Below, piece by piece: positions 1 to 7,435 of a stretch of DNA of 64,000 bases (position 1 is the stretch's first letter; each line of letters starts with the position of its first letter). The position numbers were made by a program, and so were the translations under genes. The DNA comes from Sphingomonas lutea (GTDB lineage Bacteria; Pseudomonadota; Alphaproteobacteria; Sphingomonadales; Sphingomonadaceae), in contig NZ_CP060718.1 of the NCBI RefSeq assembly GCF_014396785.1, positions 124,001 through 188,000 on the forward strand, given 5' to 3'. The notes beneath the pieces are model-generated. The model was not told the origin of the DNA and searched no databases. It was given only the letters and a program-made list of their open reading frames with translations.

Positions 1-1037
1 TGGACGCCTTCTACGCGTCGGTCGAACAGCGCGACGACCCGGCGCTCCGCGGCAAGCCCGTGGCGGTCGGTGGCGGGCATCGCGGAGTGGTGACGGCGGC
101 AAGCTACGAAGCGCGGCCGTTCGGCGTGCGATCGGCGATGCCGTCGGTCACCGCCAAGCGCAAATGCCCCGAGCTGATCTTCGTCAAGCCGCGTTTCGAC
201 GTCTATCGCGCGGTCAGCCAGCAGATCCGCGCCATCTTCCTCGACTATACCGAGCTGGTCGAGCCGCTCAGCCTCGACGAGGCCTATCTCGACGTCACCG
301 AGGACCGCCGCGGCCTGGGCAGCGCGCGGGCGATCGCGCAGGACATCCGCCGGCGGATTCGCGAGGAGTGCCGGCTGACCGCTTCGGCCGGTGTCAGTTA
401 CTGCAAGTTCATCGCCAAGCTGGCGAGCGACCATCGCAAGCCCGACGGGCTGTGCGTGATCACGCCCGAGAAAGGGCCGGAGTTCGTCGCCTCGCTTCCG
501 GTCGCGCGGTTCCACGGCGTGGGGCCGGTGACGGCGCGCAAGATGGAGCGGCTCGGCATCCTCACCGGCGCCGATCTGCAGGCGTGGACGCTGCCCCAGC
601 TGCAGGCGCATTTCGGCAGTTCGGCCGATTGGTATTGGCGCATTGCCCACGGCATCGACGAGCGCGAAGTGAAGCCCGACCGGCCGTACAAATCGGTCAG
701 CGCCGAGCGCACCTTCGACGAGGATCTGCGCGACCCGGAACGGCTGGCGGCCGAGGTCGAGCGCGTCGCGGGTTATGCCTGGACGCGGATCGAGCGCGCC
801 GAAGTTACCGGACGAACGGTGACGCTGAAGGTCAAATATGCCGATTTCGAGCTGATCACGCGGTCGAAGAGCTTTGCCGTGCCGGTGCCCGACCAGGCCG
901 CGTTCGTCGCCACCGGGCAGGCGTTATTGCAGGCGCTCTACCCATTGCCCAAGGGCATTCGCCTGCTCGGGCTTGGCCTGCACAATCTGGGCGATCCCGA
1001 CGCGCCGGCGGCCCGCCAGCTCGGATTCGCAATTTGA
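1..1037 (+). CDS. dinB: DNA polymerase IV, 5' end cut by the window
   Basis: Y-family translesion DNA polymerase, which extends primers past lesions and stalled forks. The frame is already open at base 3 (DAFYASVEQRDDP...), so the initiator Met lies just outside the window and about 344 residues are visible, close to the usual 350-360. Seen: the DAFYASVE start of the palm with its first catalytic Asp, the palm motif SLDEAYLDVT with the second acidic catalytic pair, then a helix-hairpin-helix segment around GVGPVTARKMERLGI and a little-finger domain at the end. A GTG at 60 is internal and not the true start. No SOS box can be judged because the promoter is missing. Identification is secure. 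Confidence 0.95.
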   Translation, partial: DAFYASVEQRDDPALRGKPVAVGGGHRGVVTAASYEARPFGVRSAMPSVTAKRKCPELIFVKPRFDVYRAVSQQIRAIFLDYTELVEPLSLDEAYLDVTEDRRGLGSARAIAQDIRRRIREECRLTASAGVSYCKFIAKLASDHRKPDGLCVITPEKGPEFVASLPVARFHGVGPVTARKMERLGILTGADLQAWTLPQLQAHFGSSADWYWRIAHGIDEREVKPDRPYKSVSAERTFDEDLRDPERLAAEVERVAGYAWTRIERAEVTGRTVTLKVKYADFELITRSKSFAVPVPDQAAFVATGQALLQALYPLPKGIRLLGLGLHNLGDPDAPAARQLGFAI

Positions 1038-1051
1038 GCGTTTATCTGCTA

Positions 1052-1057
1052 TATAAT
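1052..1057 (+). promoter_or_regulatory. candidate -10 box upstream of carD
   Basis: A perfect TATAAT lies in a short AT-rich stretch 15 bases after the dinB stop, preceded by TGCTA. No good -35 hexamer sits at 17 bases (TTGAGC at 1034 is only 12 away). It would give a leader of about 140 nt for carD. This is a motif match only. Confidence 0.35.
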
Positions 1058-1200
1058 TGTCACACGGGGCCGCGAGCGATTCAGCAGCGGCCTTAAGTTC
1101 AAGGGAAAGCCACGAAATCGGCTGCGAGCCACGACCATCGGTCGTTTTGGGGGGCGACACGGATGTGCCGGCTCTGCCGCTGAAACTGGAAAGGATCGCA

Positions 1201-1734
1201 ATGGCTAGTAAGGCGCTCAGCTTCGACGTTGGTGATTATGTTGTGTACCCCAAGCATGGTGTGGGCCGCGTCGTCGAACTGCAAAGCACCGAAATCGCCG
1301 GGACCCGTCTCGAGCTTTATGTTCTTCGCTTCGAAAAGGAAAAGATGACCCTGCGCGTGCCCGTCGGCAAGGCGGACAGCGTCGGCATGCGCAAGCTGTC
1401 GTCGGACAAGACGATGAAGGACGCGCTCGAAACCCTGACCGGCAAGCCCAAGGTCAAGCGCACCATGTGGTCCCGCCGCGCCCAGGAATATGAAGCCAAG
1501 ATCAATTCGGGCGACCTGACCAGCATCGCCGAAGTGACCCGCGACCTGTTCCGCCCCGACGATGCGCCCGAGCAGAGCTATTCGGAACGGCAGATCTTCG
1601 AAGCCGCAAGCTCGCGCCTGGCGCGCGAACTCGGCGCGATGGAGCAGACCGACGAGAAGGCCGCGCTGGCCAAGATCCTCGAGATTTTGAACAAGGCTGC
1701 GCTGATCCATCACAAGGTGAAGGAAGAGGCGTAA
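1201..1734 (+). CDS. carD: CarD family transcriptional regulator
   Basis: RNA polymerase-binding protein; CarD/CdnL proteins contact the beta subunit and stabilise open promoter complexes, often at rRNA promoters. 177 residues. The N-terminal Tudor-like RNAP-interaction domain is clear (FDVGDYVVYPKHGVGRV, then the LELYVLRF strand), followed by a helical C-terminal domain rich in Lys, Arg and Glu. The start at ATG 1201 is chosen because the family begins right before the GDYVVYP motif and GGAAAGGATC precedes it; an upstream in-frame extension to 1057 would add an atypical 48-residue tail. It is monocistronic: a promoter-like TATAAT lies upstream and an intrinsic terminator directly downstream. 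Confidence 0.93.
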   Translation: MASKALSFDVGDYVVYPKHGVGRVVELQSTEIAGTRLELYVLRFEKEKMTLRVPVGKADSVGMRKLSSDKTMKDALETLTGKPKVKRTMWSRRAQEYEAKINSGDLTSIAEVTRDLFRPDDAPEQSYSERQIFEAASSRLARELGAMEQTDEKAALAKILEILNKAALIHHKVKEEA

Positions 1735-1763
1735 GCTTCGGCCTTACGATTGAGAAAAGCGAA

Positions 1764-1796
1764 GGGCGTGCCTTAACCGGCGCGCCCTTTTCTTTT
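1764..1796 (+). terminator. intrinsic terminator after carD
   Basis: A 9-bp stem (GGGCGTGCC / GGCGCGCCC, one G-U type pair) with the loop TTAACC is followed by TTTTCTTTT. It starts 29 bases after the carD stop. It is a classic Rho-independent terminator. Confidence 0.85.
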
Positions 1797-1814
1797 GGGG
1801 CGCGGAAACGGAGC

Positions 1815-1844
1815 AATGTCAGCTTTGGGTGGAAAGCGGACATT
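1815..1844. repeat. hairpin repeat family A, copy 1
   Basis: Imperfect palindrome AATGTCAGCT-TTGGGTGGAA-AGCGGACATT. Two relatives lie at 3834 and 4353. This copy sits 17 bases past the 3' end of the TIR-TPR gene and could act as an RNA 3'-end structure for it. Confidence 0.8.
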
Positions 1845-1861
1845 AGGCTTTTGCCTCCCCC

Positions 1862-3725
1862 TCAAGCGGGAAAGTTCATCTTGCGAAGCAGCGCCGCGTA
1901 GCGGGGATCGATGCGCAACGGGTCCAGGTATGGGTCGGTCTTCAACCCCGCCAGCCCCCTATCCCGGATATCCCACGCACGATCCAATGCGTCGAATGCA
2001 GCGTCCTTGTCGCCCAGCTCCGCCAAGATGCGGCCGTATTGAAAGCTCGCCATGTCCCCGTCACGGCTGCGCATCTGCGCGAGTTTGGCAAAAGCAAGAT
2101 CGCGCTCGCCGCTCCTGGCCGCAAGCAACGCCTCCCCAACAATGTTTCCTCCGAAAGCGAGAGCCGCTTCCCTAGTTCGCCCGAGCATCAGAAGCGCGTG
2201 CCCGAGCAAGTGCTTTAACTTGAACAGCTCGGGCGATTCTCGTCTCACCTGGAGTGAATAACTGACTACGTCCGCATAACGGCGTGCATCAAACAGGACG
2301 TCAGCGTGGGCCGAATGTGAGGCCGAGTTGAGAGGATCGAGCGCGCGTGCTTCGTCGACAAGCCGGAGGCCTTCCTTCGTCTCGCCGAGGACTGTGCTCC
2401 TAGTCCATCCGTAGTTGCGGATCACATCGGGATCGCCGCTGGCGAGCGAAAACGCGATCCTGTGTTCATGCATCGCTTCGCGTAGCCGCAAACTGAGCTG
2501 ATACGCGTAGGCGAGCGCGGATCGCGCGATCGGCAAGTTCGGCGCGATCGAAAGCGCTTTTCTCGCATGTTGCACGGCCTCCCGAAGGTACTTCGCCCCG
2601 TCGGCGGGTGTAGTTCCAAAGCCGGCCAAATTGCTCGCGAAGAAGGACTTTAGTGCATAGGCGCGCGCGTAATTGGGATCGATCGCGATTGCTTTGTCGA
2701 TCAGTTGCAGGCTGCGATGAAAGTCCGATTCGGTGAATTGATAGCTCAGCTCCCGTGCTTGGAACGCGAGCTGCTGGGCAGCAACGTTGGCGGTCTCTCC
2801 GGCTGCAAGCGCTCTTATGGCGCTTGCCCCCAGCGCCACTGCGAGAGCGCGGGCAACATTTTCGGCGATGTCCGTCTGAACCTTGATCACGTCGCCGGGT
2901 GTCCGATCGTAATTCTGCGACCATTTGGCGAGACCCGTACGGCCATCGATCAGCTCGGCCGTGACGCGGATGGTCGAGGGCGTCTGGCGCACGTTCCCCG
3001 TCAAGATGTTCGCGACGCCGAGCTTCTTCGCTGCAGTCGGTGCGTCATCCTCGCGAACTGCGGCGGACGATGTGCTGCCCGCAACCTTGAGGCCGCCAAT
3101 CCGCATTAGCGTGTTCCTGATTTCTCCGGCCATGCCGTCGGCAAAATACGCTTGGCGCGGGTCGCCACTCAGGTTGGCGAACGGGAGCACGGCGATGCTG
3201 TCTGGTGCATCCGCCGCCTCGCGCTTCAGGAACGCCCATGCGCCGATCCCGACGATGGTCGCCCCGCCAGCCAGAACAGCGCGCCGGTCTATGCCCCGTT
3301 TCGGGAGCCTTCGGCGCCACTCGAAGTGAAGACGCGGTCGCAGTCATTTTCGCGACTGCGCGTAGCAGCTCATCCACTTGTGCAGGTCCGGCGGCCCGCC
3401 GCCGGTCCGATAGGTCAATCGTCTGAAATTGGCGAAAGCCCATGGGCGGCTTCACCGGCTCGATGAGCACCGGGATCAGCTTGCCCGCGTCTCGACCCTC
3501 CGCGGCTTCATCGCGCACCCAGGTGGACTTGATGGATCGCCCAGACCACATCACAACGACTGCATCCGCTTCCTCGACGGCTTTTTCGATCTCGCTTTGA
3601 AATTCAGCGCCTCCATGGATGTGGCGGTCCCACCACACTGAATGGCCCGCATTCTCGAGCGCTGAGACGATGCGCGTCGCGCGAGCGACGTCCTCGTGAT
3701 CGTAGCTTAAGAACACGCTGGCCAT
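1862..3725 (-). CDS. TIR domain-TM-TolB-like-TPR protein, frame broken near 3294
   Basis: Likely a membrane-tethered signalling or NAD-consuming protein of about 620 residues. Seen: an N-terminal TIR domain (residues 1-130; FLSYDHED, VWWDR, and a WVRDE segment with W69 and E73 matching the WxxxE catalytic motif of bacterial TIR NADases), a linker, one hydrophobic helix (AVLAGGATIVGIGAWAF), a TolB/adenylate-cyclase-type module starting IAVLPFANLSGD, then TPR-like helices to the end. The TIR part and the rest are in different frames. The shift falls around the CCCC run at 3294-3297, and removing one base gives a smooth TGIDRRAVL junction. It could be an assembly error or a genuine inactivating or switching indel. 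The gene is flanked by family A repeats. Substrate and partners are unknown. Confidence 0.75.
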
Positions 3726-3833
3726 GAGCAGCCCCTCTGGCTCTTGATCGTGCCTGCAAACAGTCAGGGGAGCAAGGTGACCACCGCCAAGCGCGCACTA
3801 GCGGGCCTTCAGCGTTGGGCTGGCACGAGTGAT

Positions 3834-3863
3834 AATGTCCGCTATGGGTGGAAAGCGGACGCT
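3834..3863. repeat. hairpin repeat family A, copy 2
   Basis: AATGTCCGCT-ATGGGTGGAA-AGCGGACGCT, a 7-bp perfect core stem (GTCCGCT/AGCGGAC). It abuts and slightly overlaps the stop codon of the small secreted protein gene read on the minus strand, so it may form the 3' end of that transcript. Confidence 0.82.
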
Positions 3864-4337
3864 AGGGGTTGCTTTTCGTAGATCGGAACCGCCTATCGTG
3901 TTGCACGGCATAGCCCAGTGGCCGGAACATCCCCAGCTCAAGGGCCGATCCTCTGCGCCGGTAATAGAACACCCATTGCTCACCGCGGCGCGGCGCCTCG
4001 TAGCGCGGCCATTCACCACAGAGAGGGACAATCTCCGCGTCCCCTTTGTCTCCGAACTGAATCTTGTTCGAGGGAATTGAACCCTCGACCGAGAGAAGCG
4101 CTGTGGCGGTACCCTGCCAAGGCCGGTCTGCGGCGGGCAGGCTCGATGCCTCTGGCGTGGTATATTCCGCATGTTCCACGACGCCAACAACCACAGCATC
4201 CCAACTGATATTCAGCATCGCGCTAGCGGGCGGGGGGGAATGATACAAGCGCTCGCCGGAGCGGCGCCAGCCACCGCCAAAGCGACAATCATCAAAGCTG
4301 ACCTTGCACCCGTCACAGTGCGACTGTGGCACCGCAT
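3862..4337 (-). CDS. small secreted protein, frame broken at a G7 tract
   Basis: About 158 residues if the frame is restored. An N-terminal signal peptide (SALMIVALAVAGAAPASA, then CII) is in one frame. The remainder (NISWDAVVVGVVEHAEY ... GEWPRYEAPRRGEQW) is in the next frame. The switch occurs at seven consecutive G (C on the coding strand) at 4232-4238; an eighth base gives a continuous IIPPPPASA junction. I do not recognise the family; the mature part looks like a small beta-rich exported domain. ATG at 4337 is chosen, with GTG and TTG alternatives inside the signal sequence. Such a tract could be phase-variable or a base-calling error. Confidence 0.55.
4232..4238. repeat. G7 homopolymer tract in coding sequence
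   Basis: Seven consecutive G, the point where the two halves of the small secreted protein change frame. Tracts of this length slip during replication and are also error-prone in sequencing. Confidence 0.8.
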
Positions 4338-4352
4338 CCTTTCAGCATGGTG

Positions 4353-4382
4353 AATGTCTGCAATGGGTCGAAAGCGGACGCT
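4353..4382. repeat. hairpin repeat family A, copy 3
   Basis: AATGTCTGCA-ATGGGTCGAA-AGCGGACGCT. It lies in the divergent region between the small secreted protein (start 4337) and the GIN-domain lipoprotein (start 4462). A MSAMGRKRTL-like peptide read from it is a repeat artefact, not a gene start. Confidence 0.8.
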
Positions 4383-4404
4383 AGCGGCCACTTTCTTTTT
4401 CCTC

Positions 4405-4446
4405 TTGAACCCTGCCGCAATACCGGTGTATTGTGTTGCTAATACA
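4405..4446 (+). promoter_or_regulatory. candidate promoter with inverted repeat for the GIN-domain pair
   Basis: TTGAAC at 4405-4410, an 18-base spacer and TATTGT at 4429-4434 resemble a sigma70 promoter. Overlapping the -10 is the inverted repeat TGTATT-N8-AATACA (4427-4446). Palindromes of this TGTATT..AATACA kind are typical of GntR/YtrA-type operators, but no such regulator is in the window. This is inference from motif shape. Confidence 0.45.
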
Positions 4447-4461
4447 GTCTGGAGATCCGTC

Positions 4462-5193
4462 ATGCGCAAGGTCCTCGCTATCGTCCTAATCGGCGCCGCC
4501 GCCGCCACCTCCGCTTGCGGGCGCGATCGTAGCGAAGAGGCGGGGCCGGTCGTGTCCCGCACCTTTCCCGTCGGCAATTTTTCCGAGATCGAGGTCGCGG
4601 GGCCGTTCGACGTCGACGTGAAGACCGGCGGGCAACCAAGCGTCAGCGCGCGCGGCAACCAGAATCTGATCGATAAGCTCGAGGTCGAGGTTCGGGGCGA
4701 CACGCTCGTCGTCCGGCCGAAGAAAGGCCGCAACTGGTTCGGTGGTGGCAATTGGAACATCGGCGGCAAGGGCGCGCTGACGATCAGCGTGCCGATGATC
4801 CGCGCGGCGACGCTGGCGGGCGCGGGCGACATGAACATCAACGCCGTGCGCGGCGACGAGTTCGAAGGCCAGATCGCGGGCGCGGGCGACCTGCGCGTCG
4901 ATTCGATCGAGGTCGGGCGCCTCAAGCTCGGCATTGCGGGATCGGGCGGGGTCAATGCGCGCGGCGGCAAGGCGCGGCGCGCCGAATATTCGATCGCCGG
5001 ATCGGGCGACGTCGATGCCGGCGCACTGGCGACCGAGGATCTGGAAGTGTCGATCGCCGGATCAGGCGGAATCCGCGCCAACGCCAGCAAATCGGCCGAC
5101 GTCAGCATCATGGGATCGGGCGACGTCGAAGTGACGGGCGGCGCCAAATGTTCGGTCAGCAAGGCCGGGTCGGGCAACGTCCGCTGTTCTTAA
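4462..5193 (+). CDS. GIN-domain (DUF2807) lipoprotein
   Basis: Exported protein of 243 residues. The signal peptide ends in the lipobox-like TSAC, so it is probably an envelope lipoprotein. The body is a DUF2807/GIN auto-transporter-adhesin-head domain: a right-handed beta-helix built on repeated AGAGD, AGSGG, AGSGD and MGSGD turns (about residues 120-240). GGAGATCC lies 5-11 bases before ATG 4462; an earlier in-frame Met at 4354 comes from the family A repeat and is rejected. The next gene is a paralogue read in the same direction 36 bases on. The role is unknown; GIN proteins are often near envelope-stress regulators, none of which is visible here. Confidence 0.85.
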   Translation: MRKVLAIVLIGAAAATSACGRDRSEEAGPVVSRTFPVGNFSEIEVAGPFDVDVKTGGQPSVSARGNQNLIDKLEVEVRGDTLVVRPKKGRNWFGGGNWNIGGKGALTISVPMIRAATLAGAGDMNINAVRGDEFEGQIAGAGDLRVDSIEVGRLKLGIAGSGGVNARGGKARRAEYSIAGSGDVDAGALATEDLEVSIAGSGGIRANASKSADVSIMGSGDVEVTGGAKCSVSKAGSGNVRCS

Positions 5194-5229
5194 ACCGGTC
5201 TTAACCATGGTGGCGCGAGAAGGCAGGCC

Positions 5230-5934
5230 ATGCGCTTCTGCCTTCCCGCCCTCCTCATCGCCGCAGTGCTTGCGCCGCAAGCACAGGCCGCGACCCGCAA
5301 CTTCGGCCTGTCCGGCTATGACCGGATCCGCGTCGAGGGGCCATTTCGAGTCCGCCTGGCGACGGGCGTCGCGCCATATGCGCGCGCGGTCGGCACGGCC
5401 GATGCGGTGGATCGCGTGGCGATCACCGTCGAGGGCCGCACCCTGGTCGTGCGATCGAGCAGCGCGTGGGGCGGCAGCGTCAGCGGGGGCAACTTCACCC
5501 CGGCGACGATCGAGCTTGGCACGCACGACCTGACGTCGGCCTGGCTCAACGGCGCGGGCACGCTCAAGATCGACAAGGTCAAGGGGTTGAGCTTCGACGC
5601 GTCGGTGCAGGGGTCGGGGGCGATGCAGATCGACCGCGCCGACGTCGATCAATTGAAGGTCGCGGTCAGCGGCACCGCGGCGGCGATCATCGCCGGCAAG
5701 GCGGCGCGCATGACGACCACGGTGCGCGGCATCTCGACGCTCGATTCGGCCAACCTCATCGTCAAGGACGCGACTGTTGGCGCGGAAGGCGCGGCGACGG
5801 TCAAGGCGCACGTCACCAACGCGGTCAAGATCGACGGCAGCGGGCCGGCGACAATCAGCCTGAGCGGCAATCCCGCCTGCACCGCCAAGCTTGCCGGATC
5901 GGCAAGCGTCAGCGGGTGCAAGGAAACACGCTAG
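5230..5934 (+). CDS. GIN-domain (DUF2807) secreted protein
   Basis: Second GIN-domain protein, 234 residues, with a cleavable signal peptide (LPALLIAAVLAPQAQA) and no lipobox, so probably periplasmic or secreted. It shares the pattern of the upstream lipoprotein: an FGLSGYDRIRVEGPFRVRL opening that matches FPVGNFSEIEVAGPFDVDV, then repeating beta-helix turns (LNGAGTL, VQGSGAM, VSGTAAA). It is probably cotranscribed with the upstream gene as a tandem duplicate that diverged. Its stop shares the CTAG tetranucleotide at 5931-5934 with the stop of the convergent CADD-like gene. The function is unknown. Confidence 0.82.
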   Translation: MRFCLPALLIAAVLAPQAQAATRNFGLSGYDRIRVEGPFRVRLATGVAPYARAVGTADAVDRVAITVEGRTLVVRSSSAWGGSVSGGNFTPATIELGTHDLTSAWLNGAGTLKIDKVKGLSFDASVQGSGAMQIDRADVDQLKVAVSGTAAAIIAGKAARMTTTVRGISTLDSANLIVKDATVGAEGAATVKAHVTNAVKIDGSGPATISLSGNPACTAKLAGSASVSGCKETR

Positions 5935-6605
5935 TTCAGCGCGGCCGTCCGCTCGACGCCCGAGAGGAAATTCCACAGCGCGCCGGCAAGTTCCTCGCCC
6001 GCCGCGACGGCTTCGGCCTTGTCGGCTTCGGGCAGGCGGTCGAGCAGGTCGCGGCACACCGCACTATGCTCCACGTCGGCATGTTGGTGGACGCGGAAGA
6101 AGCGCAGCGTCTCCTCGTCCTTGATACCGTAGCGGTCGATCAGCCCTTCGATCTTGGCGCTCGCGACGCCGGGGAACTGGCTTTCATAGGCGTAGAGCGC
6201 GCCGAGGCCGGCGGCGTAGGACTGGCGCGAGAGCTTGCGGAAAGTGTCGATCAGCGCCTGCGTTTCCGGATTGAGATTCGCGGACTTCACCGACGCTTCG
6301 TCCGCGCCGATGCCGGCGGCGAACATCAGCCACAAAGAGGCGTGGTCCTGCTTTCCGGCCTCAATGCCTTCTTCCTCGGCAAGGTTTTCGGCGAGCATGC
6401 GGCGGCCGTCGCGGTCGGGGCAGGCGCTGTGCACCGCGCTGACCGCGCGCGGAAAGGCTTCGACATGATGGAAATATTGGCGCGAATAATCGGCCAGCGT
6501 GGCGATCGGCAGGCGGCCTTCGGTCCACGCCTGGTAGAAGGGATGGCTGAGCATGGCGCGGTCGGCCACCTTCGCGTCGATCGCGGTTGAAGTTGCCAGG
6601 GTCAT
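5931..6605 (-). CDS. CADD family heme-oxygenase-fold enzyme, possible pABA synthase
   Basis: 224 residues, all-helical PqqC/TenA-like fold. It matches the CADD family, named for the chlamydial protein that makes p-aminobenzoate for folate from its own tyrosine with a dimetal centre. Seen: HPFYQAW near residue 21, DYSRQYFHHVEAFPR (Tyr40, Tyr44), acidic Glu77-79, His88, Glu141 (YAYES), His173, Asp177 and His180 (HQHADVEH). These line up with the six metal ligands and candidate sacrificial tyrosines of CADD. ATG 6605 gives the family length. It is convergent with the GIN gene and divergent from a GNAT gene. The pABA role is inferred from residue conservation. Confidence 0.82.
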   Translation of the reverse strand: MTLATSTAIDAKVADRAMLSHPFYQAWTEGRLPIATLADYSRQYFHHVEAFPRAVSAVHSACPDRDGRRMLAENLAEEEGIEAGKQDHASLWLMFAAGIGADEASVKSANLNPETQALIDTFRKLSRQSYAAGLGALYAYESQFPGVASAKIEGLIDRYGIKDEETLRFFRVHQHADVEHSAVCRDLLDRLPEADKAEAVAAGEELAGALWNFLSGVERTAALN

Positions 6606-6680
6606 GCGGGCCTCCAGTTGTTGATCATCCGCGTTGCCGATACCGGTGACGCTTGCGGCGGACAAGTGGAGTGCAGGCGG

Positions 6681-7004
6681 GTGAACGACAAGAGCAAATG
6701 GGACGTCCGCGACAATCCCGAGCGCAAGCGCTTCGAGATCGACCTTGGCGACGGCGCGGTGGCCATCGCCGAATACAATCTGATGGCGGGCAAGATCATG
6801 TTTTCGCACACGGAGGTGCCGGAAAGCCACGAAGGCCAGGGCGTCGGCACCGCGCTGATCGAGGCGGCGCTGGCGAGCGCGCGTGAGCGCGGTCTGGAAG
6901 TCATCCCGACCTGCCCCTTCTTCGCCGCTTACATGAAGAAGCATGCCGAGGTGCAGGACCTGCTGGTCCCGCATTACCGCAAGATCCTGGGGCTGCCCGA
7001 CTAG
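6681..7004 (+). CDS. small GNAT family N-acetyltransferase (YidJ type)
   Basis: 107 residues, a minimal single-domain acetyltransferase of the PF14542-like type. Seen: VAIAEYNLMAGKIMFSHTEVP and the acetyl-CoA-binding segment HEGQGVGTALIEAAL (Q/RxxGxG/A), then IPTCPFFAAYMKKH, which is characteristic of this subfamily. Start GTG 6681 is chosen because the family begins directly before the DNPERKRFE strand, with GGAG about 9 bases upstream; an ATG at 6618 would add 21 unlikely residues. The substrate is unknown. It is convergent with the DUF1489 gene and shares a CTAG stop overlap. Confidence 0.85.
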   Translation: MNDKSKWDVRDNPERKRFEIDLGDGAVAIAEYNLMAGKIMFSHTEVPESHEGQGVGTALIEAALASARERGLEVIPTCPFFAAYMKKHAEVQDLLVPHYRKILGLPD

Positions 7005-7396
7005 ACCAGGCCGAGCCCCGCGAGCTTGGCGTACATCCGCGGCGGCAGTTCGCCCGCGCCGCTGTCGTCATCTGCGATCACGCCGTCGATCTCATAATAG
7101 CGCCAGCCTTGATGGGCGCGCTTGGGGATCGGGGTGATCACCTCAAGATCGCCCGCGCAGACGATGTCAATGCGCCCATCCTTGCGCGGGTCAAAGCGCA
7201 GGATGCGCTGGCGCGCGACGAGCCGGTGCTTGACGATCCAGTAGAGGTCGCCGCCGATCAGTTCATCGGCGCGCTTGGGTCGGAAGCGCGTCGCGACCTT
7301 GAGCTCCCCACCTTCGGCGCGCTTGGCGATTCGGCGCTGCAGCGTCTCGACGCTGGCGCAGCTGAACGCGACCTTGGTCAGGTGGAGGGACGGCAC
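7001..7396 (-). CDS. DUF1489 family protein
   Basis: 131 residues. It matches the alphaproteobacterial DUF1489 family through its opening LHLTKVAFSCASVE and the segment RFRPKRADELIGGDLYWIVKHRLVARQRIL. No catalytic motif is known for the family and no function can be assigned. It lies directly downstream of mgtE on the same strand (39 bases apart), so it may be cotranscribed with it. The stop codon overlaps that of the convergent GNAT gene. Confidence 0.85.
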   Translation of the reverse strand: MPSLHLTKVAFSCASVETLQRRIAKRAEGGELKVATRFRPKRADELIGGDLYWIVKHRLVARQRILRFDPRKDGRIDIVCAGDLEVITPIPKRAHQGWRYYEIDGVIADDDSGAGELPPRMYAKLAGLGLV

Positions 7397-7435
7397 GCGT
7401 TCAAAATGGCGGCCACGCCAAGGAATCGCAATGGT

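Noticed and set aside
4354..4461. N-terminal extension of the GIN lipoprotein beginning in the family A repeat
   Set aside because: The peptide is the well-known repeat artefact, and a good signal peptide and ribosome site start at 4462.
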